Made by a program: the position numbers and the translations under genes | The notes under the pieces: model-generated | The model's database searches: none | The model's input: only the letters and a program-made list of their open reading frames with translations | What the model was told of the DNA's origin: nothing | Source: Bacteroidota bacterium | Lineage (GTDB): Bacteria; Bacteroidota; Ignavibacteria; Ignavibacteriales; Ignavibacteriaceae | DNA length: 64,000 nt | Direction: 5' to 3' | Assembly: GCA_020161395.1 (NCBI GenBank) | Contig: JAIUOE010000006.1 | Coordinates: 62,001-126,000, forward strand | Part shown: positions 44,408-53,715 of the stretch, piece after piece | How positions within the stretch are numbered: the first letter of the stretch is position 1 | Layout of the letters: every line of letters begins with the position of its first letter

Positions 44408-45895
44408 ATGCGAATAGCTTTTGTCTCACCTGAAGTTTTTCCTTACGCAAAAGTTGGCGGACTTGGTGATGTATCGGGTGCACTTCCGAAGGCACTTCAA
44501 AAACTTGGTCACTCGGTTAAAGTTTTCCTTCCCCGCTACTCCGCGATAAATTTCGACGGGATTGACCTCGAATATACCGAACAGGTTGGCGAAATGCCGA
44601 TAAGAGTTGCCGGCAAAGTATATAATACGAGGCTTTTCAAAACGATTATGGAGGGCTCCCGTGTGGAAGTATATTTTGTTGACTGCCCATGGTACTACGA
44701 CAGAAAGAACCACGAGGGGAAGCCGGTAATCTATACTGATCATCCTGATGAAGACGAGAGATTCATCCATTTTACAAAATCTGTAATCGAAGCTCTTCAA
44801 AGGATGCAGTGGGCGCCTGATGTAATAAATGTAAACGACTGGCCCACAGCACTTTTGCCCCTTCTCATGAAAGATAATTACAGTTGGGATCGTTTTTATG
44901 ATCGTGTCGCCACCGTTATTTCAATCCATAATATTGGATATCAGGGGCGGTTCCCAAAAGAGACGATGCACAAAGCGGAAATTAGAAAAGACCTTTTCTT
45001 CGACAACAGTCCGATAGAAGTATGGGGCTCCATCTGTTTTCTGAAAGCCGGACTGATGTATGCTGATTCGATAAATACCGTAAGCCCCACATACGCAATG
45101 GAAATCACCACTTCAGAATACGGCGAGGGTCTGGAGGGAGTGCTTCACTACAGAATCAATGATTTCTGGGGAATCCTCAATGGTGTAGACTACAGTGTGT
45201 GGAACCCGGAAAAAGACGATCTGATCCCATATGAATTTACAAAAGACGATCTTTCGGGGAAATATGAGAACAAAAAATATCTCCTCTCGAAACTCGGACA
45301 GGAATATCACCCCAATGTCCCGCTGATTGGAATTATCTCCCGTCTCGTCAGTCAGAAAGGATTTGATCTTATTGCGGACTCTATAAATGAGCTTATGTCA
45401 TTCAACGCCCAGTGGGTGGTACTCGGAAATGGAGAATACCGCTTTGAAGAGCTTTTCAGGTTTTTGGCACAGACATATCCGCACAAATTCTCATTCCTGA
45501 ATGCAAAAGACGAGAGGGCGGCACATCTCATCGAAGCTGCAAGCGATATATTTCTGATGCCCTCAAAGTATGAGCCTTGCGGATTGAACCAGATTTACAG
45601 TCTGAAATATGGAACGGTTCCCATCGTGAGAAGAACGGGAGGACTTGCAGACACCGTTTTCGACTGGGACGAAAGCAGGCATCACGGTTCATTTGCGGGG
45701 AACGGATTCAGCTTCTACGACTACACCGGTCAGGCTCTCGTCTCCAGTGTGGAAAGAGCCCTGAAGTGCTACCACCAAAAATCGATCTGGAATCAGATAG
45801 TCCACAATGGTATGATCAGCAATTATTCGTGGAAACAGTCAGCCCGCCAGTATGAAAAGATGTATGAGCACGCGATTCAGAAAAGAAGGGGCTAG
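44408..45895 (+). CDS. glgA: Glycogen synthase
   Basis: This 495-residue GT5 enzyme has the ADP-glucose-binding KVGGLGDVSGALPKAL at residues 15-30 and the conserved NVNDWPTALLPL near residue 138. It also has SIHNIGYQGRFPKE near residue 176, TVSPTYAMEI near residue 223, and EPCGLNQIYSLKYGTVPIVRRTGGLADTV near residue 388. It transfers glucose from ADP-glucose (UDP-glucose in some relatives) to growing glycogen. Length is normal. The gene is likely co-transcribed with hemG. Confidence 0.95.
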   Translation: MRIAFVSPEVFPYAKVGGLGDVSGALPKALQKLGHSVKVFLPRYSAINFDGIDLEYTEQVGEMPIRVAGKVYNTRLFKTIMEGSRVEVYFVDCPWYYDRKNHEGKPVIYTDHPDEDERFIHFTKSVIEALQRMQWAPDVINVNDWPTALLPLLMKDNYSWDRFYDRVATVISIHNIGYQGRFPKETMHKAEIRKDLFFDNSPIEVWGSICFLKAGLMYADSINTVSPTYAMEITTSEYGEGLEGVLHYRINDFWGILNGVDYSVWNPEKDDLIPYEFTKDDLSGKYENKKYLLSKLGQEYHPNVPLIGIISRLVSQKGFDLIADSINELMSFNAQWVVLGNGEYRFEELFRFLAQTYPHKFSFLNAKDERAAHLIEAASDIFLMPSKYEPCGLNQIYSLKYGTVPIVRRTGGLADTVFDWDESRHHGSFAGNGFSFYDYTGQALVSSVERALKCYHQKSIWNQIVHNGMISNYSWKQSARQYEKMYEHAIQKRRG

Positions 45896-46072
45896 GTTTT
45901 AGTTGTGAGTTATGAGTTATTAGTTATGATTTTTTAAAATCCACAGTTGTAGTACTGGCTCACCCATATGTCGCCGCAAGGGCTCTTTAATCTTGGGTGC
46001 CACATTTCTACCCATATGTCGCCCTTACGGGTTTTTCAAACTTCTGACTTCAAACCATCAAACTTCAAACAT
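45896..46072. repeat. Mixed intergenic short repeats
   Basis: The gap begins with GAGTTATGAGTTATTAG-type units (45904-45930). Two copies of a CCCATATGTCGCC element follow (45961-45985 and 46008-46032), then TTCAAACTTC runs (46036-46070). On the far side of the terminator, ACTCATAACTCATACC units at 46118-46150 run up to the ompA stop. No gene is seen. Confidence 0.8.
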
Positions 46073-46075
46073 AAA

Positions 46076-46104
46076 AAAAGGCTGCCCGATTTGAGCAGCC
46101 TTTT
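46076..46104. terminator. Bidirectional Rho-independent terminator
   Basis: AAAAGGCTGC (46076-46085) and GCAGCCTTTT (46095-46104) form a perfect 10-bp stem with a 9-base loop, between the convergent glgA and OmpA-family genes. Confidence 0.92.
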
Positions 46105-46149
46105 CAATTTTATCAGGATAAGTTATAACTCATAACTCATACCTAATAC

Positions 46150-47814
46150 CTACTTGGTTCTTACGAACTCAATTCTTCTGTTTTTCTGTCTGTTGGCATC
46201 AGAATCGTTTGGAACGAGTGGTTTGTCGGGACCGAAGCCTTTTGCAGTCATTCTCTTGGCGTCAACGCCTTTGGAGATAAGCCAGTTCATAACTGACTCT
46301 GCTCTGTCCTGAGAAAGTTTCTGGTTGAAAGGTTTCGAACCAACATTATCAGTATGTCCCTGGATTTCAACAGAAATGTCCTGGTAAGCAGTCAAAGTTT
46401 TGAGAGCTTTGTTGAGGGTTGTTTCTGATGCAGGTGAAATCTTGGCACTTCCGGTTTCAAAAACGATTCCTTCAAGAACCATAGGAACATTCATTTTGAT
46501 GATATCATCGCTGGCATCGAGAGGATCTGTTCCTCTGTCAACTTCAACTTTATCATTAACTGTTCCACCATCGGTGTCAGCTTTTAATGGATTGGTTTTG
46601 TATGTCATCAACTCGTCGAAGTCGTTGAGTCCGTCACCATCGGTATCCATCTTAAGAGGATCGGTTTTGAACTGGCTGATTTCCTTGCCGTCTTCAAGTT
46701 TGTCACCGTCTGTGTCAGCTTTAAGTGGATTGGTTTTGTACTGATTGAGTTCTTCAGCGTCATTGAGACCATCACCGTCGGTATCAGCTTTAAGCGGATT
46801 GGTTTTGTGTGTCATAACCTCATCATAATCTGAGAGGGTATCGCCATCGGTATCAACTTTAAGCGGATTGGTGTTGTATTTGGTAACTTCGTCGAAGTCA
46901 TTCAGTTTGTCACCATCTGTATCAGCTTTTAATGGATCGGTTTTGTGTTTAAGAACTTCTTCACCATCTTTTAATCCGTCACCATCGGTGTCAGCTTTCA
47001 GAGGGTTGGTGTTGTATTTAAGAACTTCTTCACCATCTTTTAATCCGTCACCATCAGTATCAGCTACGAGCGGATTGGTTTTATGTTTAAGAACTTCATC
47101 GCCGTCATTAAGTCCGTCACCATCGGTGTCAGCTTTCATCGGGTCGGTTTTGTAGATGTAGATTTCATCTTTGTCGAGGAGTCCGTCGCCGTCGGAATCT
47201 TTATTGATGTTAGTTCCGCCGAAGATCAGGTGGAGACCGCCATTGAAGTAAACATCTTTCGGGCTGCCATCGATATAGTGGTTCAAATCATCGGAGAGTG
47301 TGTAGTTGAAACCGGCAGTTGCACCGATCTGAATATTTTCACTCACAGCATAATCAACACCGAGACCGGCAGGGAAAACACCTGTCCAACCAGTTTTTTC
47401 AACACCTTTTTGCGGGAACTGGATGCTGAACGATCTTGGAACTTTGATGTTGTTGAAATGAAGAGCACCTGCACCTACATAGGCATAAGGTGAAAGTCTT
47501 TCAAATCCGAAGGGGAACCAAAGAAGTCTCAGGTCTATCGGAATGACATCGGTTTCATAGTCGGCGGAAACGAAATCCTTACCGGCATACTTAAGATATC
47601 CGGCACCGAATTCCACACGCCATGTGTCGTTAAAACCGTATCTGAAGAAGCCTCTGAAGCCTCCGTTGATCGATTTTTCTGTGAATTCATTCTGTGGCAA
47701 GATGGCATTGCCTTCAATACCAAAATGTACTTTTGTACTTAAGCTCTGAGCCTGAGCTGCTGAGCCGGCAAAAACAATTGCCAACAAGACCAACATGAGA
47801 GTTGCTTTCCTCAT
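46150..47814 (-). CDS. OmpA-family outer-membrane protein with TSP3 calcium repeats
   Basis: The 554-residue protein has a signal peptide (cleavage near residue 22, AQAQS). A small beta-barrel domain spans about residues 28-200, with nine 23-residue TSP type-3 repeats plus a degenerate tenth (DTDGDGLNDGDEV-like, residues 206-439). The C-terminal OmpA peptidoglycan-binding domain is at about 445-554 (GIVFETGSAKISP, IQGHTDNVGS, NQKLSQDRAESVMNWL, RRIEFVRTK). It likely spans the outer membrane, binds calcium through the Asp-rich repeats and anchors to peptidoglycan. AGAGG lies seven bases before the start. Confidence 0.93.
   Translation of the reverse strand: MRKATLMLVLLAIVFAGSAAQAQSLSTKVHFGIEGNAILPQNEFTEKSINGGFRGFFRYGFNDTWRVEFGAGYLKYAGKDFVSADYETDVIPIDLRLLWFPFGFERLSPYAYVGAGALHFNNIKVPRSFSIQFPQKGVEKTGWTGVFPAGLGVDYAVSENIQIGATAGFNYTLSDDLNHYIDGSPKDVYFNGGLHLIFGGTNINKDSDGDGLLDKDEIYIYKTDPMKADTDGDGLNDGDEVLKHKTNPLVADTDGDGLKDGEEVLKYNTNPLKADTDGDGLKDGEEVLKHKTDPLKADTDGDKLNDFDEVTKYNTNPLKVDTDGDTLSDYDEVMTHKTNPLKADTDGDGLNDAEELNQYKTNPLKADTDGDKLEDGKEISQFKTDPLKMDTDGDGLNDFDELMTYKTNPLKADTDGGTVNDKVEVDRGTDPLDASDDIIKMNVPMVLEGIVFETGSAKISPASETTLNKALKTLTAYQDISVEIQGHTDNVGSKPFNQKLSQDRAESVMNWLISKGVDAKRMTAKGFGPDKPLVPNDSDANRQKNRRIEFVRTK
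46498..47199 (-). repeat. 69-bp coding repeats of the TSP3 region
   Basis: The 23-residue protein repeats are also similar at DNA level in 69-bp steps (for example GATACCGATGGTGACGG-type starts). They could expand or contract by recombination. The count seen is nine complete units and one partial. Confidence 0.85.
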
Positions 47815-48012
47815 GGTCTACCTCTGTTTAGTTGTTAAATAAATGTATTTTTTAAAATCGTATCGAAATGAAGCGTAAATCTATTAAAAAAAGGGCAATA
47901 AACAATCTCTAATTAAAAACATTTCCAATTATTAAAAAAGTTCAATTAAATTTTAAGCTTAAAATTGTCCGGATTTATTGTCTATCATTCACATTAATTA
48001 TAAATTAAAGCA

Positions 48013-48873
48013 ATGAGATTTTTTAATTTTTCCAAAATGGACGGTGCCGGCAACGATTTTATAGTTGTCGATGCTCTTGAAGGTAACCTGCCTGCTCTTT
48101 CTTCCGAGGATATTATATCACTTTGCGACCGAAAAAAAGGGGTGGGAGCAGACGGTATATTGATCCTTAACAGAGGAGAAGAAACCCCGGTTTCAGTCGA
48201 TTTTTACAATTCCGACGGGAAAAGAGGATCACTCTGTGGAAATGGTGCCCGGTGTGTAATCCGTTACTGTAGCGGGAAGGACCTTTTTTCTGGAGGAGAG
48301 CTCCGTTTCAAGTTTGGTGAAAAGGTCTATTCGGGCAGAATCGATGAAAGCGGACAGCCTGTGTTTTTTATGGCACGACCTGCAAAATTAAAAACCGGTT
48401 TCAGGATAAAAGCCCGTGGCAGTCTGATAACCTCTCATTATTGTGATACCGGCTCACCTCATGTGATAATAAATATTGAAGATGTACCACTCGACCCAAA
48501 AAATCCATTTACAGGGTTTTCGGAACTCGACAGTTTTCCTGTTTTAGACCTTGGAAGAGAAATCAGGCATCACAACGATTTTGCACCGGGTGGTGTAAAT
48601 GTAAATTTTGTCAGGTACATCGATAAAAATTCGCTTGAGATCAGGACATTCGAACGGGGCGTGGAAGATGAGACAGACGCATGCGGCACCGGTTCCACAG
48701 CGGCAGCAATTGTCTTTTATGCTCTCGGAAAGTGTGAACCGCCCGTGAATCTGAAGACTAAAAGCGGCGACACACTCACAATAAATTTTGAAATAATTGA
48801 TAACAAATTAGAAAACCTGAGTTTGACGGGTCCCGCGGAAATCAATTTTCACGGTACAGTTGAACTTAAATAA
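48013..48873 (+). CDS. dapF: Diaminopimelate epimerase
   Basis: This 286-residue protein has both catalytic cysteine motifs: Cys75 in SLCGNGARC and the second in DACGTGSTAAA near residue 224. It also has the DapF start FSKMDGAGNDFIVVD and GSPHVIINIED near residue 153. It converts LL- to meso-diaminopimelate for lysine and peptidoglycan. Divergent from the OmpA-family gene across a 198-bp AT-rich gap, which must hold both promoters although I cannot assign boxes with confidence. Confidence 0.95.
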   Translation: MRFFNFSKMDGAGNDFIVVDALEGNLPALSSEDIISLCDRKKGVGADGILILNRGEETPVSVDFYNSDGKRGSLCGNGARCVIRYCSGKDLFSGGELRFKFGEKVYSGRIDESGQPVFFMARPAKLKTGFRIKARGSLITSHYCDTGSPHVIINIEDVPLDPKNPFTGFSELDSFPVLDLGREIRHHNDFAPGGVNVNFVRYIDKNSLEIRTFERGVEDETDACGTGSTAAAIVFYALGKCEPPVNLKTKSGDTLTINFEIIDNKLENLSLTGPAEINFHGTVELK

Positions 48874-48886
48874 ACAAGGAGAAAAG

Positions 48887-49189
48887 ATGGCAAAAATAGT
48901 TTTTTATGTTTCCTATGATATCGATCCAAAGAAGAGGGAAGAGTATCTCGATTCAATAAAAGAGTATAAATCACTGATTTCAGGAGCAGGACTGTCGAAG
49001 TACACATTGCTCGAGGAAAAGGGAAAAGCGAATAAATTCCGTGAAATATTCGAATTTGCATCAGAGGAGGCATTCGATGAATTTGATGATGCCGGTGATG
49101 AAAGAATCAGCATTTTGAACAGGAAACTGGAATCGCTGAAGATAGCAAAATCGACAAAATCAAGAACTTTAACGGAAGTCGAAATTTAA
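48887..49189 (+). CDS. Small conserved-looking hypothetical protein
   Basis: The 100-residue protein is read from the ATG at 48887, which follows AAGGAG by six bases; an in-frame ATG at 48860 inside dapF is less likely. The sequence AKIVFYVSYDIDPKKREEYLDSI, then an FREIFEFASEEAFDEF stretch, suggests a small ferredoxin-like alpha/beta fold such as the ABM/dimeric barrel group. I do not recognise the family. It lies 13 bases after dapF and 22 bases before the electron-transfer operon. Confidence 0.7.
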   Translation: MAKIVFYVSYDIDPKKREEYLDSIKEYKSLISGAGLSKYTLLEEKGKANKFREIFEFASEEAFDEFDDAGDERISILNRKLESLKIAKSTKSRTLTEVEI

Positions 49190-49211
49190 CAGTTAATAAA
49201 TTGTCTGAATA

Positions 49212-50165
49212 ATGAGCAAACTCACACATTCTGTTTACATAGCCCTGTTTTTCATAATCGGGATCACTTCGACCACACTTTTGTATTTTAACGGCAAGGA
49301 TTACTACTCCTCTCCTCAGGAGTTGCGACCGCAGACGGATGCAAAGCTGTTGTGGAGGCCGTCGGCAATTGACGAAATTCCGAAGTACAAAAAGAAGGTC
49401 GGCTATCACAGTGATGCTCACATCGTTCTGGAGCCGAAGGGATATCTGGGTCACGCCCTTGGAATAGCGGGCACATTGATGATGATATTCGGAGTTTCGA
49501 TTTATATGATTCGGAAAAGAGTCAGGGCATTCTTCCGTTGGGGTCTGCTGAAACACTGGCTCGAGTTTCACATTTTTCTATGCGTAGTGGGTCCGGTCTT
49601 CGTGCTGTATCATACCGCATTTAAATTCGGGGGAATAGTCTCAATCTCATTTTGGTCGATGACTGCAGTGGTACTCTCCGGAGTTGCCGGAAGGTTCATT
49701 TATACAAAGATACCCCGTTCAATAAAAGGCAACGAACTCGATTCGATGGAAATTGCCAGGCTGCAAAAAGAGTACAGTCTCAAGCTCAAAGAAGAACATA
49801 ATCTGAATGAAGACCTTATTGATGAGATAGAGAAATATGGTTTTGAGGGTAAAAAAGAGGAACCGGGTACCTGGTCAAGCATAATTACCGTAATGAAAGA
49901 TTATTTCATTATAAAAAAATCACTAACTTTGTTGAAACAAAGATTGAAAAATTCGGGTGTTACAGATCCCGGATTGGTGAAACAAATTCTGGCAACGGCA
50001 AAAGAAAAGATAGCGCTCGACAGGAAGACCAGAGTTCTCAGATCGATGCACAGGCTTTTTAGATACTGGCATATTTTTCATTTGCCCTTTGCGATAGCAA
50101 TGTTTGTAATCATGTTGATCCATGTCGGTGTCACCATATATTATGGTGCCACCTGGATATTTTAG
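49212..50165 (+). CDS. Histidine-rich multi-pass membrane protein, probable b-type cytochrome
   Basis: The 317-residue protein has about five membrane helices (around residues 8-26, 80-99, 117-137, 142-163 and 290-311). Histidines lie in or near them: His81, His115, His120, His134, His287, His290 and His304. Pairs of these could hold two b haems across the membrane. A charged cytoplasmic-type domain (about residues 170-280) is inserted before the last helix. It heads the operon with a FeS/flavin oxidoreductase and multihaem cytochromes, so a quinone- or haem-linked transmembrane electron carrier is likely. I cannot name a specific family. Confidence 0.68.
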   Translation: MSKLTHSVYIALFFIIGITSTTLLYFNGKDYYSSPQELRPQTDAKLLWRPSAIDEIPKYKKKVGYHSDAHIVLEPKGYLGHALGIAGTLMMIFGVSIYMIRKRVRAFFRWGLLKHWLEFHIFLCVVGPVFVLYHTAFKFGGIVSISFWSMTAVVLSGVAGRFIYTKIPRSIKGNELDSMEIARLQKEYSLKLKEEHNLNEDLIDEIEKYGFEGKKEEPGTWSSIITVMKDYFIIKKSLTLLKQRLKNSGVTDPGLVKQILATAKEKIALDRKTRVLRSMHRLFRYWHIFHLPFAIAMFVIMLIHVGVTIYYGATWIF

Positions 50166-50174
50166 GAGAATGGT

Positions 50175-50777
50175 ATGAAATTTAACAAGATGTATGTTTA
50201 CATTTTACTTTTGGTTTTTGCAGTTGCAGGAGTCGTTATTTTTTCCTCACTGTCGGGTAAAAAAACAAAAGAGGCACCCGCCCTTTCGGAAGGAACCCCT
50301 GTTCCCGGAGATGATCTCCACAAGGGGATGGGTGATGGCAGTGCAGGTAACCCGGGTGCAGGAAATGTAAAAGACGAGATTAAGCAGAAAATGGCTGATC
50401 TCGAAAAAGCTGCCAATGAGAACCCGAATGACACAACAAAACTTCTCGAGTATGCAGAGTTCATGGGAATGGCACACAAGCCTGACAAAGCCATTGACGG
50501 TTACACCCGGTACCTGAAAATAAATCCGAAAAATGTTGAAGTGCTGGTTGCCCTAAGCAGTCTCTACTTCCAAAAGAAGGATTTTACAAACTCCCTTGCG
50601 ACAATCAACAAGGCGGTTGCTCTCGATCCTAAGAACACAGAAGCGATTTTTTACCTGGGATTTGTTGAAAACGGGACAGGTAACAAAGCCAAAGCCAAAC
50701 AGATCTGGGAAAAACTGATAAAAGATTTCCCCGGAAGTTCGGGCGCGGCTCTGGCAACCGAAGAACTTAAAAAGTAA
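50175..50777 (+). CDS. TPR protein with N-terminal membrane anchor
   Basis: The 200-residue protein has one N-terminal helix (YVYILLLVFAVAGVVIFSSL). A Gly/Pro-rich linker follows, then about three tetratricopeptide repeats from residue 80 (DTTKLLEYAEFMGMAHKPDKAIDGYTRYLKINPKN, VEVLVALSSLYFQKKDFTNSLATINKAVALDPKN, TEAIFYLGFVENGTGNKAKAKQIWEKLIKDFPG). It resembles the TPR part of CcmH/CcmI-type cytochrome maturation proteins, which would suit the cytochrome operon. A general scaffold role for the electron-transfer complex is equally possible. RBS AGGAGAATGG lies just upstream. Confidence 0.82.
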   Translation: MKFNKMYVYILLLVFAVAGVVIFSSLSGKKTKEAPALSEGTPVPGDDLHKGMGDGSAGNPGAGNVKDEIKQKMADLEKAANENPNDTTKLLEYAEFMGMAHKPDKAIDGYTRYLKINPKNVEVLVALSSLYFQKKDFTNSLATINKAVALDPKNTEAIFYLGFVENGTGNKAKAKQIWEKLIKDFPGSSGAALATEELKK

Positions 50778-50778
50778 G

Positions 50779-52119
50779 TTGAACGAAGTATTTCTCGAAG
50801 AAACGGGCGGATACCTTTTCGCCCTTCTTCTTATCTTTTTCGTTACTTTCTTTTACCTCAGAAGTAAAAGCAAAACCTCAAAGAAAAATGTTAAAAAGAT
50901 TGAGGATGCAAAAAACCTCGGTCTTTATGAGCCCGTCTCACTCCATCCTTTTGTAAATTCCAACATCTGCATCGGAAGTGGTGCCTGCATCGAGGCATGT
51001 CCCGAGAAAGATATCCTTTGCATTGTTAACGGCCAGGCAACCACGGTAAATGCTTCACGGTGTGTAGGTCACGGTGCCTGTTTTCATGCATGTCCTGTTC
51101 AGGCTATTGCCCTTTACATCGGAACCGAAAAACGGGGTGTTGACCTTCCTCATGTCAGTCAGGAATTTGAAACCAATGTACCGATGCTTTTTATAGCCGG
51201 CGAACTGGGAGGCATGGGACTGATAAGAAATGCAGTTGAACAGGGAAAACAGGCGGTTTCGTATCTTGGCAAGAAGATGAAAAAAGACCATAAAGCAGAA
51301 TTTGATGTAATTGTTATCGGATCCGGTCCTGCCGGCATTTCCGCAACCCTCAGGAGTGCCGAACTGGGGTTAAAATATAAAACCCTCGAGCAGGATACCG
51401 TTGGTGGCACAGTTTACAGTTTCCCCAGAGCTAAAATAGTGATGACCTCGCCGATGGATCTCCCTTTGAAAGGAAAAGTAAAACTGACCGAGACAAACAA
51501 GGATCAGTTGATAACCCTTTGGCACGATGTGATCAAAAAAAATAATATAAAAATAGATGAAAATGAGAAGGTGGAATCGATCTCGAAAGAGGGAGAGATA
51601 TTTAAAGTGACAACCGTCAGGGGCGAGTATACTTCTTTTTCCGTAATTTTGGCAATTGGAAGAAGAGGTTCTCCCAGAAAACTCGGGGTTGCAGGTGAAA
51701 ACAAGGAAAAGGTTTTCTACAGACTCCTTGAACCCGAGCATATTGAGAACAAAAAAATACTTGTAGTAGGTGGTGGCGACTCAGCCATTGAGTCAGCAAT
51801 ACTCCTCGCCCAAGGCACAAATAAAGTCAGCTTGTCATACCGGTCTGATTCTTTTTCGAGGATCAAACCAAAAAATCTTGATAACATAAATACATACACT
51901 GGCAATGGAAAGATAACGATGCTTTTCAGTACCAATGTTGTTGAAATCAAAGACTCCTCCGTGGTATTGAACCGGGGAGGAAATCCGGAAGATCTTTTCG
52001 AAATTGAAAACGATCTTGTTTACATATTTGCCGGAGGTGAACTTCCGACGAAATTCCTGGAAAAAGCCGGAGTAAAGATAACCAAGAAATTTGGCGAAGC
52101 TATTCTAAGTCACGATTAA
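50779..52119 (+). CDS. Membrane-anchored FeS/FAD pyridine nucleotide oxidoreductase
   Basis: The 446-residue protein has an N-terminal membrane helix (GYLFALLLIFFVTFFYL). Two ferredoxin-like motifs follow: CIGSGACIEACP near residue 61, with another Cys in DILC, and CVGHGACFHACP near residue 95. In each the usual second Cys is replaced (Ser, His). A thioredoxin-reductase-like flavoprotein spans residue 175 to the end, with VIGSGPAGISA for FAD and VVGGGDSAIES for NAD(P)H. It likely passes electrons between NAD(P)H and the membrane or periplasmic cytochromes. TTG start one base after the TPR gene stop. Confidence 0.83.
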   Translation: MNEVFLEETGGYLFALLLIFFVTFFYLRSKSKTSKKNVKKIEDAKNLGLYEPVSLHPFVNSNICIGSGACIEACPEKDILCIVNGQATTVNASRCVGHGACFHACPVQAIALYIGTEKRGVDLPHVSQEFETNVPMLFIAGELGGMGLIRNAVEQGKQAVSYLGKKMKKDHKAEFDVIVIGSGPAGISATLRSAELGLKYKTLEQDTVGGTVYSFPRAKIVMTSPMDLPLKGKVKLTETNKDQLITLWHDVIKKNNIKIDENEKVESISKEGEIFKVTTVRGEYTSFSVILAIGRRGSPRKLGVAGENKEKVFYRLLEPEHIENKKILVVGGGDSAIESAILLAQGTNKVSLSYRSDSFSRIKPKNLDNINTYTGNGKITMLFSTNVVEIKDSSVVLNRGGNPEDLFEIENDLVYIFAGGELPTKFLEKAGVKITKKFGEAILSHD

Positions 52120-52128
52120 GCGATCTAT

Positions 52129-53715
52129 GTGAAAGGGACTGCCTTGTCCCGTTATTGTATTTTAATATTTCTGCTCGTATCCACGGGGTACGCACAGTTT
52201 TCACCGGGTGACCTCACCACAGCCCATTCAAATCTTGAAGGAATGAGCAACTGTAACAGTTGCCACACTTCAGGAGACGAGGTCACGAACACCAAGTGTC
52301 TGACATGCCACACAGAGATTTCCGCACTCGGAAATGCCGGCAGGGGTCTCCATGCCCGTGAAGCCAGAGGAAAGATGTGTTATGCATGCCACAGCGAACA
52401 CCATGGCAGAGGCTACAAAATAATCAACTTCGTTCAAAACGGTTTTGACCACTCCCGTGCAGGATACGAATTGCAAGGGAAACACAAACAACTCTCTTGT
52501 GCCGGCTGTCATCAGGCAAAATTTATTAAAGGAAAAGCTGCAAAAAGAGCGGGAAGAACCTTTCTCGGTCTCGAACAAAACTGCCTCGGCTGTCACACAG
52601 ATTATCATCAGGGTACTCTTGGAAACAGTTGTACCGGTTGTCACTCGCAATATGCTTTTAAACCCGCCTCGGGATTCAACCATGCATCCGCACAATTTAA
52701 ATTGACGGGAGCTCACACAAGGGTTGACTGTTACAGATGCCACACCACGACGGTAAGAAACGGCAAGGAATTCAAGGTCTTCAAAGGAATTCAATTCGCT
52801 TCTTGCACAAACTGCCACAAGGATGTTCATGACGGAAAATTCGGGAACAACTGTACCGATTGCCACTCGACCGACAACTTCAAAAATATAAAACTAAACG
52901 GATTTGACCATGACAAGACCGGCTATAAACTTCTCGGACAGCACCGGGTGGTTAAGTGTGGTGGTTGTCACGGTACCGACCTTAATTCCAAACCTGCTCA
53001 CGAAAACTGCACCAGTTGCCACAAAGATTATCACAAGGGCGAGTTTGCTGTGGAAGGGAAACCGAAGGATTGCACAAACTGTCACACCGTTGATGGCTTC
53101 GCTCCGTCACTCTACACTTTTTCACAGCACCAGGAAACCAGATTCCCGCTCCTCGGCTCACACAGGGCACAATCGTGTCAGAGCTGCCACTACACAAACA
53201 AAGAGTGGAAGTTTAAAAAAGAGAGTATTGAATGTGCGAGCTGTCACCAGAACATCCACGGACAGGAGATCTCCAATAAATTTATGGGACAGAATCAATG
53301 TGCAAACTGTCACAATGTCGATAGCTGGATGAAGTATAAATTCGAGCACGAAAAAACAGATTTTCAGTTGACCGGGAAGCACAGCAACAGAAAATGTTAC
53401 GATTGCCACAAAAAAGATGAGACAGCCACTCCTCCTGTGCGAGAGTTTGCTTCATTGGAAACCAACTGTGAAAGCTGTCATAAAGAGGTACACAACTACC
53501 AGTTCAAAGAGACAGGAAAGAACGATTGTCTCAAGTGTCATACCACTGCAAACTGGCTTCCTGAGAAGTTTGATCACGAGAAGACCAAATTTTCACTCTC
53601 GGGAGCACATTCACTGCTGGATTGCCAAAAATGCCATAAAGAAACGACCCGCGACGGGGTCAGGTTCATCAAATACAAGATAGAAGATTTCAAATGCGCT
53701 GCCTGTCACTCATAA
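52129..53715 (+). CDS. 20-haem c-type cytochrome
   Basis: This 528-residue protein has a signal peptide (LIFLLVSTGYAQ, about residues 11-23) and 20 CxxCH haem-binding motifs spread along its length (from CNSCH near residue 42 to CAACH at the C-terminus). Many motifs follow the pattern F-x-H...F-x-L-x-G-x-H...CxxCH, giving extra His for distal haem ligands. There is no predicted membrane segment after the signal, so it should be periplasmic or exported. The start is GTG at 52129. The next cytochrome gene overlaps its end by 22 bases. Confidence 0.92.
   Translation: MKGTALSRYCILIFLLVSTGYAQFSPGDLTTAHSNLEGMSNCNSCHTSGDEVTNTKCLTCHTEISALGNAGRGLHAREARGKMCYACHSEHHGRGYKIINFVQNGFDHSRAGYELQGKHKQLSCAGCHQAKFIKGKAAKRAGRTFLGLEQNCLGCHTDYHQGTLGNSCTGCHSQYAFKPASGFNHASAQFKLTGAHTRVDCYRCHTTTVRNGKEFKVFKGIQFASCTNCHKDVHDGKFGNNCTDCHSTDNFKNIKLNGFDHDKTGYKLLGQHRVVKCGGCHGTDLNSKPAHENCTSCHKDYHKGEFAVEGKPKDCTNCHTVDGFAPSLYTFSQHQETRFPLLGSHRAQSCQSCHYTNKEWKFKKESIECASCHQNIHGQEISNKFMGQNQCANCHNVDSWMKYKFEHEKTDFQLTGKHSNRKCYDCHKKDETATPPVREFASLETNCESCHKEVHNYQFKETGKNDCLKCHTTANWLPEKFDHEKTKFSLSGAHSLLDCQKCHKETTRDGVRFIKYKIEDFKCAACHS

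Noticed and set aside
46868..47493. Open frames antisense to the TSP3 repeats
   Set aside because: They are repetitive by-products of the Asp/Gly-rich repeats on the coding strand.
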